DNA of 64,000 nt from JAENVT01 sp963805445 (GTDB taxonomy: Bacteria > Actinomycetota > Acidimicrobiia > Acidimicrobiales > Ilumatobacteraceae), in NCBI GenBank assembly GCA_963805445.1, contig CAWDUI010000003.1:186001-250000 (forward strand), in the 5' to 3' direction. Below the pieces are notes generated by a model. The model had not been told where the DNA came from. It did no database searches and saw only the letters and a list, made by a program, of their open reading frames with translations. The position numbers were made by a program, and so were the translations under genes. Positions 10,701 through 18,727 of this stretch are shown piece after piece; the stretch's first letter is position 1; each line of letters starts with the position of its first letter.

Positions 10701-10801
10701 TTCCGTTGCCGCAACTCGGGTGTTGCGGTGAGCTCGAACGCCGCGGCGATGGCCGCCGGGCCGCCACCGAGCACCGCGATGCGTGTGATTCCTGGTTCCA
10801 C
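7703..10801 (-). CDS. FAD-dependent oxidoreductase fused to acetoacetate decarboxylase-like domain
   Basis: This single intact frame encodes 1032 residues. The N-terminus has a Rossmann dinucleotide motif (VLGGGPAA, about 10-17) and a YQPGWRLGGKC stretch. This is typical of amine-oxidase-like FAD enzymes of the phytoene desaturase/hydroxysqualene dehydroxylase class. GDWTRNGIDGGSVEAA, the usual second FAD-contact motif, ends that part near residue 670. From about 700 to the end it resembles the acetoacetate decarboxylase family, with GREMYGWPKS near 838-847. The first lysine of the family's PKK motif is kept; the second is Ser. GTG 10801 is chosen because GGGGGC precedes it, and longer starts would run into the tRNA gene. 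Substrate and coupling of the two domains are unknown; a lipid or terpenoid role is inference. Confidence 0.8.
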   Translation of the reverse strand: MEPGITRIAVLGGGPAAIAAAFELTATPELRQRNHVTVYQPGWRLGGKCASGRNAAHHQRIEEHGLHVLFGFYDNAFDLVQRAYTELNRDPNAPLSTWEKAFSPCHELVFFDQHAATWNKQVLNFPSNDRIPGDGDRVHLGEAIRRAIDAVLGRIESITGVHREEVVAPAEPPHRSLIGAVVHEVSEHVLRWFRELGEATEHEVQREVVRLLATELHRLESGFEHLLANSFGEVGKALRTARDLLWKLWMEHHLQDNEPRFAFTSLDLVGTMVAGIVDDDLLGDGFQKVNGEEFSAWLLRNGAMQFSVDNSPIVRGLYDLTFGFEGGDPTKPNLAAGQSIEALVRIGCLYKGSITYKMMAGMGDTIFGPMYEVLSKRGVEFKMFNWVSKLTPANDDDVIDTIEVIQQVDPTTDYPYLIDVGGLPCWSSEPAWDHIVDGDRLRTTGVDLEQVANPLNRRPTVLHRGVDFDQVVLGISVGGLQPICSDLGGERSPRFQAMLDNLRTVGTRAVQVWCGETTEDLGWSPTASSISTSYVEPLDTYCDMSHLIGSEAFPPGEVKSIGYFCGPLTDLPDHPADLAAVKRQALDYLSSDVQHVWPKAAGSAGFDWNVLVDDSNGSGEARFDAQYWRANTQGTERYVTTGKGTVEYRLRSDESGYTNLALAGDWTRNGIDGGSVEAAFASGRMASRALCGSPSYVPGEHGPLVDGRGVAGPPGYVEFGGLDTFPGPYDCKNTTLYSFMVMADIGALERLIDKVLTRPTLGAAEFRPLAPMVMLSIGDIVNVVPLTAPYNTYGSVNEAQLAVWVPVVKVTGKGAEKTATNFWMFTSYIWVDNPMSMATGREMYGWPKSMGIIQLPSAADASLSLKTYGLDFAPDSQPAYLELLRLTPTANTIGESHTGTTVGAFARAVVDSVKAQHQLDLTERFGIAVDLTDDAVDMALPEVYLKQFRSIENGTDAALQQVCDSHAGIETVSFQQLPTSYALTIKDVQSHPLAVDLGIAEQEVKVAFKIEMNFRQDVGRVLWDAYDPTVVF

Positions 10802-10861
10802 CCGAACGCCCCCATCTGCAGACACGAATGTTGCGAGGGGGACGCTACTCCGGTCGACGAG

Positions 10862-10934
10862 CGCCCCCGGAGAGAATCGAACTCCCAACCTACGGGGTAG
10901 AAACCCGCTGCTCTATCCGTTGAGCTACGGGGGC
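10862..10934 (-). tRNA. tRNA-Arg (anticodon UCU)
   Basis: A 73-base cloverleaf can be folded on the minus strand. The acceptor stem is GCCCCCG/CGGGGGC with discriminator G, and the D arm begins GTAGCTCAACGGATAGAG. The anticodon stem is GCGGG/CCCGT with loop TTTCTAC, giving anticodon TCT. The T arm contains GTTCGATTC. CCA is not encoded. It starts 12 bases after the cinA stop on the same strand, so it may be co-transcribed with rimO-pgsA-cinA. Confidence 0.95.
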
Positions 10935-10946
10935 GTGGCCGTGAGC

Positions 10947-12197
10947 CTATTCGCCGGCGAGCAGGTGGCGGCGGAGGAAATCGAGGGCTGTGATCACGCT
11001 CATCTGGCGCATCTGCTCGCGTTGACCGGGCAGACGGAACGTTCTGGCGACCACTGCCGTGCCGTCGTCGATTCCCACGCACAACGTGCCGACGGGCATG
11101 CCGTCCTGCTCGGTCGGCCCGGCAACGCCGGTCAACGCCAGACCGACATCGGCGCCGAGCACGCGTCGCACGCCGGTGGCCATCGCAGCTGCGGCCGCCT
11201 CGCTGACGACGGGGCCCTCGGGCACTCCGAGCAGATCGAACTTGACCTCGCTGGCGTACGACACGATCGCGCCGCGCAGCACGTCGCTGGCTCCTGGGAT
11301 ACCGGTCAACCGACCGGCAACGAGCCCGCCGGTGACCGACTCGGCCAGGCCGAGCGTGATGCCGCGGGCGCGCATCAGTGCCAGCGTCGCGGACTCCATG
11401 TTCTCCTCGTCGACCGCGAAGACGTGTTGGCCCACCACCGCCCGCACCTCGGCATCCCACGTGTCGAGCAGCGACTCGGCGGCGGCCTGAGTATCCGCCT
11501 TGGCCGTGAGCCGGACCTTCAGCCCCTCCCATCCACTGGCGAGGAACGCCAACGTCGGGTTGCCGGTCTCGTCGAGCCGCGAGATCACCGGATCGAGCCG
11601 CTCGTTGAGCCCGCTCTCGCTCTCACCCCACGTGCGCAGGGTTCGGCTGACGATCACACCGGTGTCGCCCGATCGACGGCGCAGATCGGGCAGCACGGCC
11701 CGCTCGACCATCTCCTTCATCTCGTGCGGCACGCCGGGCACCGCATACACGACCTTGTCGACGCCGGCGATGGTGACCGGGCAGATCAGGCCGGGCGCGG
11801 TCCCCCGGGTCTGGGGGATGATGATCGCGCCGTCCGGAACCATCGCCTGGCGAAGGTTGTTGGCGGCCATGTACCGACCGCGTGAGGCGAACATGTTGGT
11901 GATCACTTCGGCGACCGCCTCGTCGCGGCGCAACTCGACGCCCATCACCGCGGCGATTGCCTCGCGCGTCAGGTCGTCGTGCGTCGGGCCGAGACCGCCG
12001 CACATGATCACTGCGTCGGCACCGGCCAGCGTGCTGCGCAACACCGACTCGACACGGCCCAGGTTGTCGCCCACCTTCACCTGCAGCAGCGAATCGATGC
12101 CGTTGGCGGCGAGGTGCTCGCCGAGCCAGGCGCTGTTGGTGTCGACGATCTGGCCGAGCAGCAACTCGGTGCCGACCGCGACGACGTCACATCGCAT
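10947..12197 (-). CDS. cinA: CinA-like competence/damage-inducible protein, NMN deamidase family
   Basis: The 416-residue protein has the two standard CinA domains. The N-terminal molybdopterin-binding-like (MoCF/COG1058) domain includes VGTELLLGQIVDTNS and GGLGPTHDD. The C-terminal CinA domain (about 265-416) includes LGLAESVTGGLVAGRLT and ALTGVAGPTEQDG, and deamidates nicotinamide mononucleotide in characterised homologues. The ATG at 12197 overlaps the end of pgsA by 11 bases, implying translational coupling. The rimO-pgsA-cinA order is a conserved actinobacterial arrangement. Confidence 0.93.
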   Translation of the reverse strand: MRCDVVAVGTELLLGQIVDTNSAWLGEHLAANGIDSLLQVKVGDNLGRVESVLRSTLAGADAVIMCGGLGPTHDDLTREAIAAVMGVELRRDEAVAEVITNMFASRGRYMAANNLRQAMVPDGAIIIPQTRGTAPGLICPVTIAGVDKVVYAVPGVPHEMKEMVERAVLPDLRRRSGDTGVIVSRTLRTWGESESGLNERLDPVISRLDETGNPTLAFLASGWEGLKVRLTAKADTQAAAESLLDTWDAEVRAVVGQHVFAVDEENMESATLALMRARGITLGLAESVTGGLVAGRLTGIPGASDVLRGAIVSYASEVKFDLLGVPEGPVVSEAAAAAMATGVRRVLGADVGLALTGVAGPTEQDGMPVGTLCVGIDDGTAVVARTFRLPGQREQMRQMSVITALDFLRRHLLAGE

Positions 12198-12747
12198 TCG
12201 CGGTGGCCCTCGGTCGGCGAGCACGCCACATGTACTGACCACCACTGATCACGGCCAGCGCGACGGAGATCCACAACAGGCCGTTCCACAGCCACTTGGC
12301 GTCGATGGCCGTCAGCGGTGCGATGGCGAAGCCGACCGACAGCTGTTGCGTCAGCGTCTTCAACTTGGCGATCTTGCTGGCCGGCACACTGACGCCCTTG
12401 GCGCCGACGAACGTGCGGTACAGGCTGATCGCAACCTCCCGCGCGGCGATGATGATGACCGGCACGATCCAGTAGACATGGCTGTTGACCAGGAAGATCA
12501 TCGCACCGAGCACCAGGACCTTGTCGGCCAGTGGGTCGAGGAACGCACCGACGGTCGTGGCGCCATGGCGGCGGGCGAGGTACCCGTCGATTCCGTCGGT
12601 GCAACACAGCACGAACCACAGCCCGAACGCGACCCACGATCCACCGGGCTCGTCGGGAATCAGCACGAACATGAACGGAGCGATCAGCACTCGCGCCACC
12701 GTGACCAGATTTGCCCAGGTCTTCACGGCTGACGGGTCGACGGGCAT
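12187..12747 (-). CDS. pgsA: CDP-diacylglycerol-glycerol-3-phosphate 3-phosphatidyltransferase
   Basis: This 186-residue integral membrane enzyme of the CDP-alcohol phosphatidyltransferase family makes phosphatidylglycerol phosphate from CDP-diacylglycerol and glycerol-3-phosphate. The family signature D-x2-D-G-x2-A-R-x8-G-x3-D-x3-D is complete: it runs from DGIDGYLARR to GAFLDPLAD at about residues 51-75. Several hydrophobic helices surround it. Its ATG shares one base with the rimO stop (TGATG) and its end overlaps the cinA start, so the three genes are coupled. Confidence 0.93.
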   Translation of the reverse strand: MPVDPSAVKTWANLVTVARVLIAPFMFVLIPDEPGGSWVAFGLWFVLCCTDGIDGYLARRHGATTVGAFLDPLADKVLVLGAMIFLVNSHVYWIVPVIIIAAREVAISLYRTFVGAKGVSVPASKIAKLKTLTQQLSVGFAIAPLTAIDAKWLWNGLLWISVALAVISGGQYMWRARRPRATANAM

Positions 12748-14009
12748 CAGCCCGATTCTGCCACGAGGTCAGGCCCCATGGCGTCCACGATTCGCACCGT
12801 GTGGAACTCGCCGACGGCCAGGTCAGCCGGCACCTCGATGATGCCGTCGATCTCCGGCGCCTCGCGACTGCTGCGCGCCACCCCGGGCTCGTCGACCAAG
12901 ACCTTCGTGGTCGTACCGATCAGGGCGTCGCGACGACGGGCGGTGATGTCGTCTTGGAGCTCACGAAGCTCGGCGAGGCGCTGGTCCATCAGGCCGGTCT
13001 CGACGGCGCCGTCGAGACCTACGGCATACGTGCCTTCCTCGGCGCTGTAGCGGAAGAAGCCGCACCAGTCGAGCTCGGCCTGCTCGACGAATCGAAGCAA
13101 CTGATCGTGGTCCTCTTCGGTCTCGCCGGGGTACCCGACGATGAAGTTGCTGCGGAACGCGGCATCGGACTGCCGTTCGCGGATGTCGGCGATGCGCCGA
13201 AGGAAGCGTTCGCCATCCCCCCACCGGCGCATGCGTCGGAGCAGTGGCTTGCTGACGTGCTGCAACGAGAGGTCGAAGTACGCCACACCCGTGGCCAGGA
13301 TCGCGTCGATCAACTCATCGGTGAGATCGCTGGGATACAGATACAGCAGGCGCGTCCACGGCGCCACGGCGCTGACCGCCTTCACCAGCGGCACGATCGA
13401 ACCGGCGCCGAGCTCGTCGGGGCGGTCCTTGCCATAGCTCGCCAGGTCCTGGGCGACCAGCACGATCTCTTGCGCCTCGAGCTGCTCGACTTCGGCGAGG
13501 ATCGACGACACGTCGCGACTGCGCTGCGGACCGCGGAACGACGGGATCGCGCAGAACCCGCAACTGCGGTCGCATCCTTCGGCGATCTTGATGTACGCCC
13601 ACGGGCTCGCCGACTTCGGCCTCGGCAGGTTCAACAGGTCGAGCATCGGGATCGGGGCTTCGCTGACGGATAGCGGCTTGCGGCCGAGGTCGATGGGCAC
13701 ACCGAAGCCGGCGACCTGATCGACCTCTGGCAGCGCTGCCGCCAACTCGTCGCCGTACCGCTCGGCCATGCATCCGGTCACGACGAGGCGAGCGCCATCT
13801 TTGCGTTGATCCTCCAACGCCAGAATGGTGTCGATCGACTCCTTGCGGGCTTCGTCGATGAACGCACACGTGTTGACCACGACGAGGTCGGCGAGCGCAG
13901 CGTCGTCGATCGGAGTCATCCCGTCGGCCAGCAGCGTGCCGACCAGCTTGTCGCTGTCGACCTGGTTCTTCGGGCACCCGAGGGTCTCGATGTAAAACCG
14001 CTGTGCCAC
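12747..14009 (-). CDS. rimO: Ribosomal protein S12 methylthiotransferase RimO
   Basis: The 420-residue radical SAM methylthiotransferase has the N-terminal UPF0004 domain (YIETLGCPKNQVDSD, with further cysteines in VVNTCAF and VVTGCMAERYG). These cysteines hold the auxiliary 4Fe-4S cluster. The radical SAM motif CDRSCGFCAIP follows at about 147-157, and a C-terminal TRAM domain completes the protein. NQVDSD and the pairing with pgsA favour RimO over MiaB. It methylthiolates the conserved Asp of S12. It is the first gene of the rimO-pgsA-cinA operon. Confidence 0.93.
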   Translation of the reverse strand: MAQRFYIETLGCPKNQVDSDKLVGTLLADGMTPIDDAALADLVVVNTCAFIDEARKESIDTILALEDQRKDGARLVVTGCMAERYGDELAAALPEVDQVAGFGVPIDLGRKPLSVSEAPIPMLDLLNLPRPKSASPWAYIKIAEGCDRSCGFCAIPSFRGPQRSRDVSSILAEVEQLEAQEIVLVAQDLASYGKDRPDELGAGSIVPLVKAVSAVAPWTRLLYLYPSDLTDELIDAILATGVAYFDLSLQHVSKPLLRRMRRWGDGERFLRRIADIRERQSDAAFRSNFIVGYPGETEEDHDQLLRFVEQAELDWCGFFRYSAEEGTYAVGLDGAVETGLMDQRLAELRELQDDITARRRDALIGTTTKVLVDEPGVARSSREAPEIDGIIEVPADLAVGEFHTVRIVDAMGPDLVAESG

Positions 14010-14040
14010 GACGAGCCAGGCTACCGACGCCTTCCGCGGA

Positions 14041-14286
14041 TCAGTATGACGGTGGCAGCCGCAGGCGAAGCCCGACGAGCGCGGTCGCCAGGTCGGCGCC
14101 GAGGTCGAGGTGTCGCTTGATGGTCACCGCGGGAGGCGGGGCTCCTTCGAGTCGATTGGCGGTGGTGGCCAAAGAGTGCTCACCGATGGCGATCATGTCG
14201 ACGACACTGCAGTCGTTCGAATTGATCCACGTTTCGGCGGCGCCTCTGTCTACCGGGGACGGCGTGTAGGTCCAGAAGAGTTGCAC
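14041..14286 (-). CDS. Small hypothetical protein, 81 residues
   Basis: This open frame starts with GTG at 14286 (MQLFWTYTPSPVDRG) and ends 31 bases before the rimO start, on the same strand. It has no recognised domain. The composition looks protein-like (for example SVVDMIAIGEHSLATTANRL), with G/C-rich third positions. No strong ribosome binding site is visible upstream, and an ATG at 14349 in the same frame is an alternative start. The direct repeat ACAGTA (14294-14299 and 14308-14313) lies just upstream. Confidence 0.4.
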   Translation of the reverse strand: MQLFWTYTPSPVDRGAAETWINSNDCSVVDMIAIGEHSLATTANRLEGAPPPAVTIKRHLDLGADLATALVGLRLRLPPSY

Positions 14287-14365
14287 GTGTCGGACAGTAC
14301 GCCTCGTACAGTAGCGATGTAAACGCTTGAAGTGTTCAGTGTTCCGCAAGATCGCGGCGCCGAAA

Positions 14366-15301
14366 TCAGAGGTAGTTCAAGCGCAGGCCGCGGTGATTCC
14401 AGCGCGTGTGCAGCAGCTTGCCGGTCGTCGACGCAGTGATGAACGCGTCGCGGTACTCGCCGCTGCCGTCGCGATCACCGAAGCAGATGTTGGTCGTCAG
14501 CAGGTCTCCGGTCGGGAGATGGCTGATCGACTCCCCATCGGGCGAGATGATCGTGATCCCGCCATTGACCAGCGTGGCTACACAGATGTTGCCCTCGCCG
14601 TCGACGCCAAGCGAATCGAGCAACTGGTAGCCGGGCAGGCCGGCGAGGCACCCGCCGCGATCGAGCGGTGCGGTCGGCGCCAGCACTCCGGGCGCCGCGA
14701 TGGAACGTTGGAACACGCGGCCGGTGAAGGTCTCCGCCCAGTACAGCGTCGAGCCATCGGGCGACAGCCCGATCCCATTGGGTGCCTCGACCGGGTGTAC
14801 CTGCTCGCTGATGTAGCTGCCGTCGGCCCTGGCGTAGTAGATGCTGGTGAGGTCGCTCGTGCGGGCATCGCGGTCGCGGATGCCATGATCGGTGAACCAG
14901 AAGCCGCCGTGGGCATCGAACACAAGATCATTCGGGGCTCGCAACGGTCGCCCATCACACGCGTCATACAGTTCGGTCACCGCCCCGGTCGACAGGTCGA
15001 CTCGCTGGATTCGCCCACCGATGTAGCGCGACGGATCGTGTGGTCCGGGGAACAGCAGGCCGCCGCGGTCCACCGGTCTGAAACACCCTCCGTTGTTGCA
15101 CAGGTACAGCGCACCGTCGGGGCCGATGGCAGCACCATTGGGTCCACCGGCGATCTCGGCGATCGTTTCCTTCTCGCCCGTGGGAGTGACACGCGTCAGC
15201 CGCGGCCCGAACATCTCGACCAGGATCACCGATCCGTCCGGCATGGCGATCGGCCCTTCGGGGAAACGGAGGCCGGTGGTGATCTCGGTCAAGGCGTGCA
15301 T
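14366..15301 (-). CDS. SMP-30/gluconolactonase family protein
   Basis: The 311-residue six-bladed beta-propeller protein belongs to the SMP-30/gluconolaconase/LRE-like family (PF08450). Typical elements are LRFPEGPIAMPDGSVILVE at the N-terminus, APNDLVFDAHGGFWFTDHG in the metal-site region, and EAPNGIGLSPDGSTLYWAE. Members are divalent-metal lactonases or related hydrolases, and the precise substrate cannot be called. The ATG at 15301 places the conserved domain right at the N-terminus; longer starts upstream lack homology. It stands alone on the minus strand. Confidence 0.85.
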   Translation of the reverse strand: MHALTEITTGLRFPEGPIAMPDGSVILVEMFGPRLTRVTPTGEKETIAEIAGGPNGAAIGPDGALYLCNNGGCFRPVDRGGLLFPGPHDPSRYIGGRIQRVDLSTGAVTELYDACDGRPLRAPNDLVFDAHGGFWFTDHGIRDRDARTSDLTSIYYARADGSYISEQVHPVEAPNGIGLSPDGSTLYWAETFTGRVFQRSIAAPGVLAPTAPLDRGGCLAGLPGYQLLDSLGVDGEGNICVATLVNGGITIISPDGESISHLPTGDLLTTNICFGDRDGSGEYRDAFITASTTGKLLHTRWNHRGLRLNYL

Positions 15302-15389
15302 TGCCGGATTGTGCCGTATCCGTGTGCCCGCTCTCGGGTCCTGGTCGACATGGAAGCCGACACCAGCCCAACCAGCCGAGCCCGACCTG

Positions 15390-15746
15390 GTGATCGCCGG
15401 CACGATCGCGGATGCAGCCAACATCGAGATCGATCTCGTCGTGGCGATCGAAACGGTCGTACCGGACAACGAGTTGCCCGAGATCCTCGGGATGTACTGC
15501 GCTCGCGTCCGCACCGACGAGCGCGGTCGCTTCATCGATCGCCACACGCCGCCGGATGACCTGCGTCGCAAACTTCAGGGCTGGGTGATGTGCACCGTGA
15601 TGGTGCAGCCTTGCCTCCACGGTGCAACCGAGCATTGCAAGATCGTGCGTTGGCACCGGCCGTCGAGCGTCGGGTTGATCATCGGGTTGAGCGCCCTGCT
15701 GGCCTCGGTGTCGTTCAGCGCAAGGGCGGTCACTCGCCAGTCGTGA
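15390..15746 (+). CDS. Hypothetical protein, 118 residues
   Basis: I do not recognise this frame. It has strong third-position G/C bias and protein-like sequence (DLVVAIETVVPDNELPEILG; LIIGLSALLASVSFSARA near the C-terminus, a possible membrane segment). It ends one base before the convergent ftsK stop. The frame is open further upstream, so GTG 15390 is a tentative start. The opposite-strand frame over the same bases reads as low-complexity His/Arg-rich sequence and is less convincing. Confidence 0.45.
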   Translation: MIAGTIADAANIEIDLVVAIETVVPDNELPEILGMYCARVRTDERGRFIDRHTPPDDLRRKLQGWVMCTVMVQPCLHGATEHCKIVRWHRPSSVGLIIGLSALLASVSFSARAVTRQS

Positions 15747-15747
15747 G

Positions 15748-18107
15748 TCAGCCCTCGCGGTCGCGCGAGGCCTGTTGCAGCAGCTCGAACTCCTCGACCG
15801 TCATCAACACCGCCCGGGCCTTCGAGCCTTCGCTCGGCCCGACGACGCCGCTCTGCTCGAGCAGGTCCATCAGCCGACCGGCCCGCGCAAACCCGACCTT
15901 CAACTTGCGTTGCAGCATCGAGGTCGAACCGAGTTGACTGCGCACCACGAGCTCCATGGCTTGACGCAACAGGGTCTCATCCTCGTCTTCGTCGCCACTG
16001 GCAGCACCGAACAGGCCGTTGCCGTGGCTACCTTCGTCATCACCCTCGACACCGCTGACGTAGACCACCTCAGGCGCCTGACGCCGCCAATGGGCAACGA
16101 CCTTGCGCACTTCCTCCTCGCTGACGAACGAGCCCTGGATGCGCTGTGAGACGTTGGAGTTGCCCGGCAGCAGCAACATGTCGCCCTTGCCGACCAGCTT
16201 CTCCGCGCCCGGCTGGTCGAGGATGACACGGCTGTCGGTGACGCTGTTGACCGCGTAGGCAGCACGCGCCGGGATGTTGGCCTTGATCACGCCGGTGATC
16301 ACGTTGACCGACGGCCGTTGAGTGGCCACGATCAGGTGCACGCCGACGGCACGAGCCTTCTGGGCGATGCGAGTGATGCTTTCTTCCACATCGCGGGCGG
16401 CGACCATCATCAAGTCGTTGAGCTCGTCGACGATGATGACGATGTACGGCAGCCGCTCGAACTGGCGATCGGATCCCGGCTCGGGCTTCAGTTCGCCGCG
16501 ATCGAAGGCCGCGTTGTACCCGGCGATGTCGCGGAACCCGACCTCGAACAACAGGTCGTAGCGGCGCTCCATCTCCTTGACCGCCCAGCCCAGCGCGTTG
16601 GCGGCCTTCTTGGGATTCGTCACCGGTTGGGTCAGCAGGTGGGGCAGTTTGTTGTACTGGCCCATCTCGACCTGCTTCGGGTCGATGAGGATGAGCCGTA
16701 CCTGATCGGGCGTGCTGCGCATGAGGATCGACGTCAGGATGCAGTTGAGGCCACTCGACTTGCCGGCGCCCGTGGTACCGGCGATCAACAGGTGCGGTGT
16801 GGTGGCCAGGTTGAGGAAGACCGACCGGCCGGCGATGTCTTTGCCGATCGCCACGTCGAGCGGGTGCGTTGCGGTCTTGGCCTCCGGCGACGCCATGATG
16901 TCGCCGAGGCTGACGAGTTGGCGGGTGTGGTTCGGCACCTCGACTCCGATGGCGGTACGCCCGGGGATCGGAGCGAGGATGCGAACGTCGGTGGCGGCCA
17001 TCGCGTAGGCGATGTCGCGGTTGAGGCTGGTGACCCTGGCAACCTTGACGCCCGAGCCGAGCTCGAGCTCGTAGCGCGTGACGGTGGGCCCGACGGTCTG
17101 GCCGAGCAGCTTGGTCTCGACGCCGTGCGACGTGAGCGCATCGACCAGCGTGCGGCCACGAGCCTCGACCTCGGCCTTGTTGATCGCCTGCTGGGTGGAC
17201 CGGTTGAGGTAGTTGGCCTGCGGCAGCACCCAGTGCCCGCGTTGTGCGCCCGGGCCGAGCTCGAGCTCGGATTGCTCGGCAAGGCCCGGGTCGAACGGGC
17301 CGGGCGGCGGCAGCGCGCGCGAGCGACTTCGGCTTGCGTGGTTTGGCCGGCTCGTCCCAATCCTCGTCGAGCGCGGCGTCGTAGAGCACCGGCATCGGCA
17401 GTTCGCCCGATGCCTGGCGATCGCTCTTCAACGTCGACATGTTGCCGAACGCGATCCGGGCTCGGCGGCCGATCGGCACGGCGACCGCGCCGACACCTCG
17501 CCCGGTGTGCGACACCATGGTCCGCAACGACGAACCAGTGAGGATCAACGCCGCCGGCGACGCCGGCCGCGACCAGCACCACGATCGCCCCACTCGAGGC
17601 GATGAGGCTGCGCAGCGGCTCGCCCACCAGGGCTCCGATCCATCCGCCGGCCCGTCCGAGCGTCGTGAAGTTGGCCATGATCTTGGCGGGGCCGCGCACG
17701 ACGTGCAGCAAACCGAGGATCGACAAGCTCAGCAGCCCCCACCCGACCGCCAGCCGGAACCGCCGCATGCTCTTGCCCTTGCCGACCAAGGCTGCGCCGA
17801 TGGCGATCAGCGCGATCGGCACGACGAACCGCCCGAGCCCCGTCAGCCAGCCAACGACGGTCTCGACGCCACGACCGAGCGGCCCGGCGAGATTGAGATA
17901 GATCGCCAGGCCGAGCAGCACGCCGGCGGCGATGAAGCCGATGCCGGCGAACTCCTCCTCGCGTCCCTCGATTGCTTCGCGGAGCTCGGCCGACGCCTGG
18001 TCCCGGCGCGACGACGAAACGGGTGCCGCCGGCGCCGGCTTGGCCGGTGTTCGCCTGGCAGTGGTCGTCGACCTCGACCGCTTCTTGGGTTTGCCCCATG
18101 TCGTCAT
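15748..18107 (-). CDS. ftsK: DNA translocase FtsK/SpoIIIE (frameshifted in linker)
   Basis: The reconstructed protein of about 785 residues is near the family norm. The N-terminal part has four hydrophobic helices, for example GIGFIAAGVLLGLAIYLNLA. The C-terminal 493 residues are intact. They include Walker A AGTTGAGKSSGLN, Walker B YIVIIVDELNDLMM, and a C-terminal winged-helix gamma domain (STSMLQRKLKVGFARAGRL) that reads KOPS-like DNA signals. The linker between them (about 17230-17600) passes through at least two frame changes. The protein moves chromosome termini through the septum at division. ATG 18107 begins MTTWGKPKKRSRS. The gene follows rnj and a lipoprotein gene on the same strand. 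Confidence 0.88.
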
Positions 18108-18153
18108 AGAGGTTCCAACGGTACCAAGGGGGTGTCGGCGAAACGGGGCACAG

Positions 18154-18708
18154 TCAGCTGGGGTCCACCGATTGCACGGTCCCATCAGGGCCGACGACCA
18201 CCACCAACTGGCCACCCTGGGACGATGTGACGGCCACGCTGTAGCGCACCGTGCCTCCCGGACCACCCTCCACGAAGAACAGATCGGGCCGCGATTGCGG
18301 AAGCTCCGCCTGCAACTTGCTCAGCACCTTGGCGGGGTCGAAGTCGAGCGCCGAGGCGGCAAACGTGTTGCCGCTGGCGTCGCTGCCAGCGCTCGATGAC
18401 AGCTCGCCGTCGAGGTACACCCACGGCCGGGCCACCGTGCCGCCGTTCAGCGCCACGATGAGGTTCACCAGGTGCGACGTGGCGTTGATCTCGAAGTACT
18501 GCTGCGGCGAACCAAGCTCTGCCTCCAACGCGGTGACGGCATCGTGGATCAAGTCGACGCGAGGTTGGCTCGCAGGTGTGCCTGCCACAGTGCTCGTCGA
18601 TGCCGGGGCCGGCTGCGTCGCCGGCGTCGATCCACTCCCGCTGCAAGCGGTCGACATCGTCATCACGATCACCGCAACGACGACGAACCGAGAAGTGGCC
18701 GTGATCAC
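18154..18708 (-). CDS. Putative lipoprotein, unknown function
   Basis: The 184-residue protein starts with a hydrophobic signal peptide and a lipobox ending STAC (Cys at about 22). A Ser/Thr/Ala/Pro-rich linker follows, typical of exported actinobacterial lipoproteins. The mature part (about 50-184) has no family I recognise. It contains ATSHLVNLIVALNGGTVARP and ends in a beta-rich QLVVVVGPDGTVQSVDPS. It lies between rnj and ftsK, 19 bases after rnj, so it probably belongs to the same transcript. Confidence 0.7.
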   Translation of the reverse strand: MITATSRFVVVAVIVMTMSTACSGSGSTPATQPAPASTSTVAGTPASQPRVDLIHDAVTALEAELGSPQQYFEINATSHLVNLIVALNGGTVARPWVYLDGELSSSAGSDASGNTFAASALDFDPAKVLSKLQAELPQSRPDLFFVEGGPGGTVRYSVAVTSSQGGQLVVVVGPDGTVQSVDPS

Positions 18709-18727
18709 CGGCGCGACGCTGTGCTGG

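Noticed and set aside
4337..10900. A 2187-codon open frame on the plus strand
   Set aside because: Only about 5350-7620 codes for the cyclase-ATPase. The rest is antisense to the FAD oxidoreductase and serine hydrolase, and is open by chance because of high GC.
14294..14313. Direct repeat ACAGTA with 14-base spacing as an operator
   Set aside because: Six-base units are too short to claim, and the gene next to it is itself uncertain.
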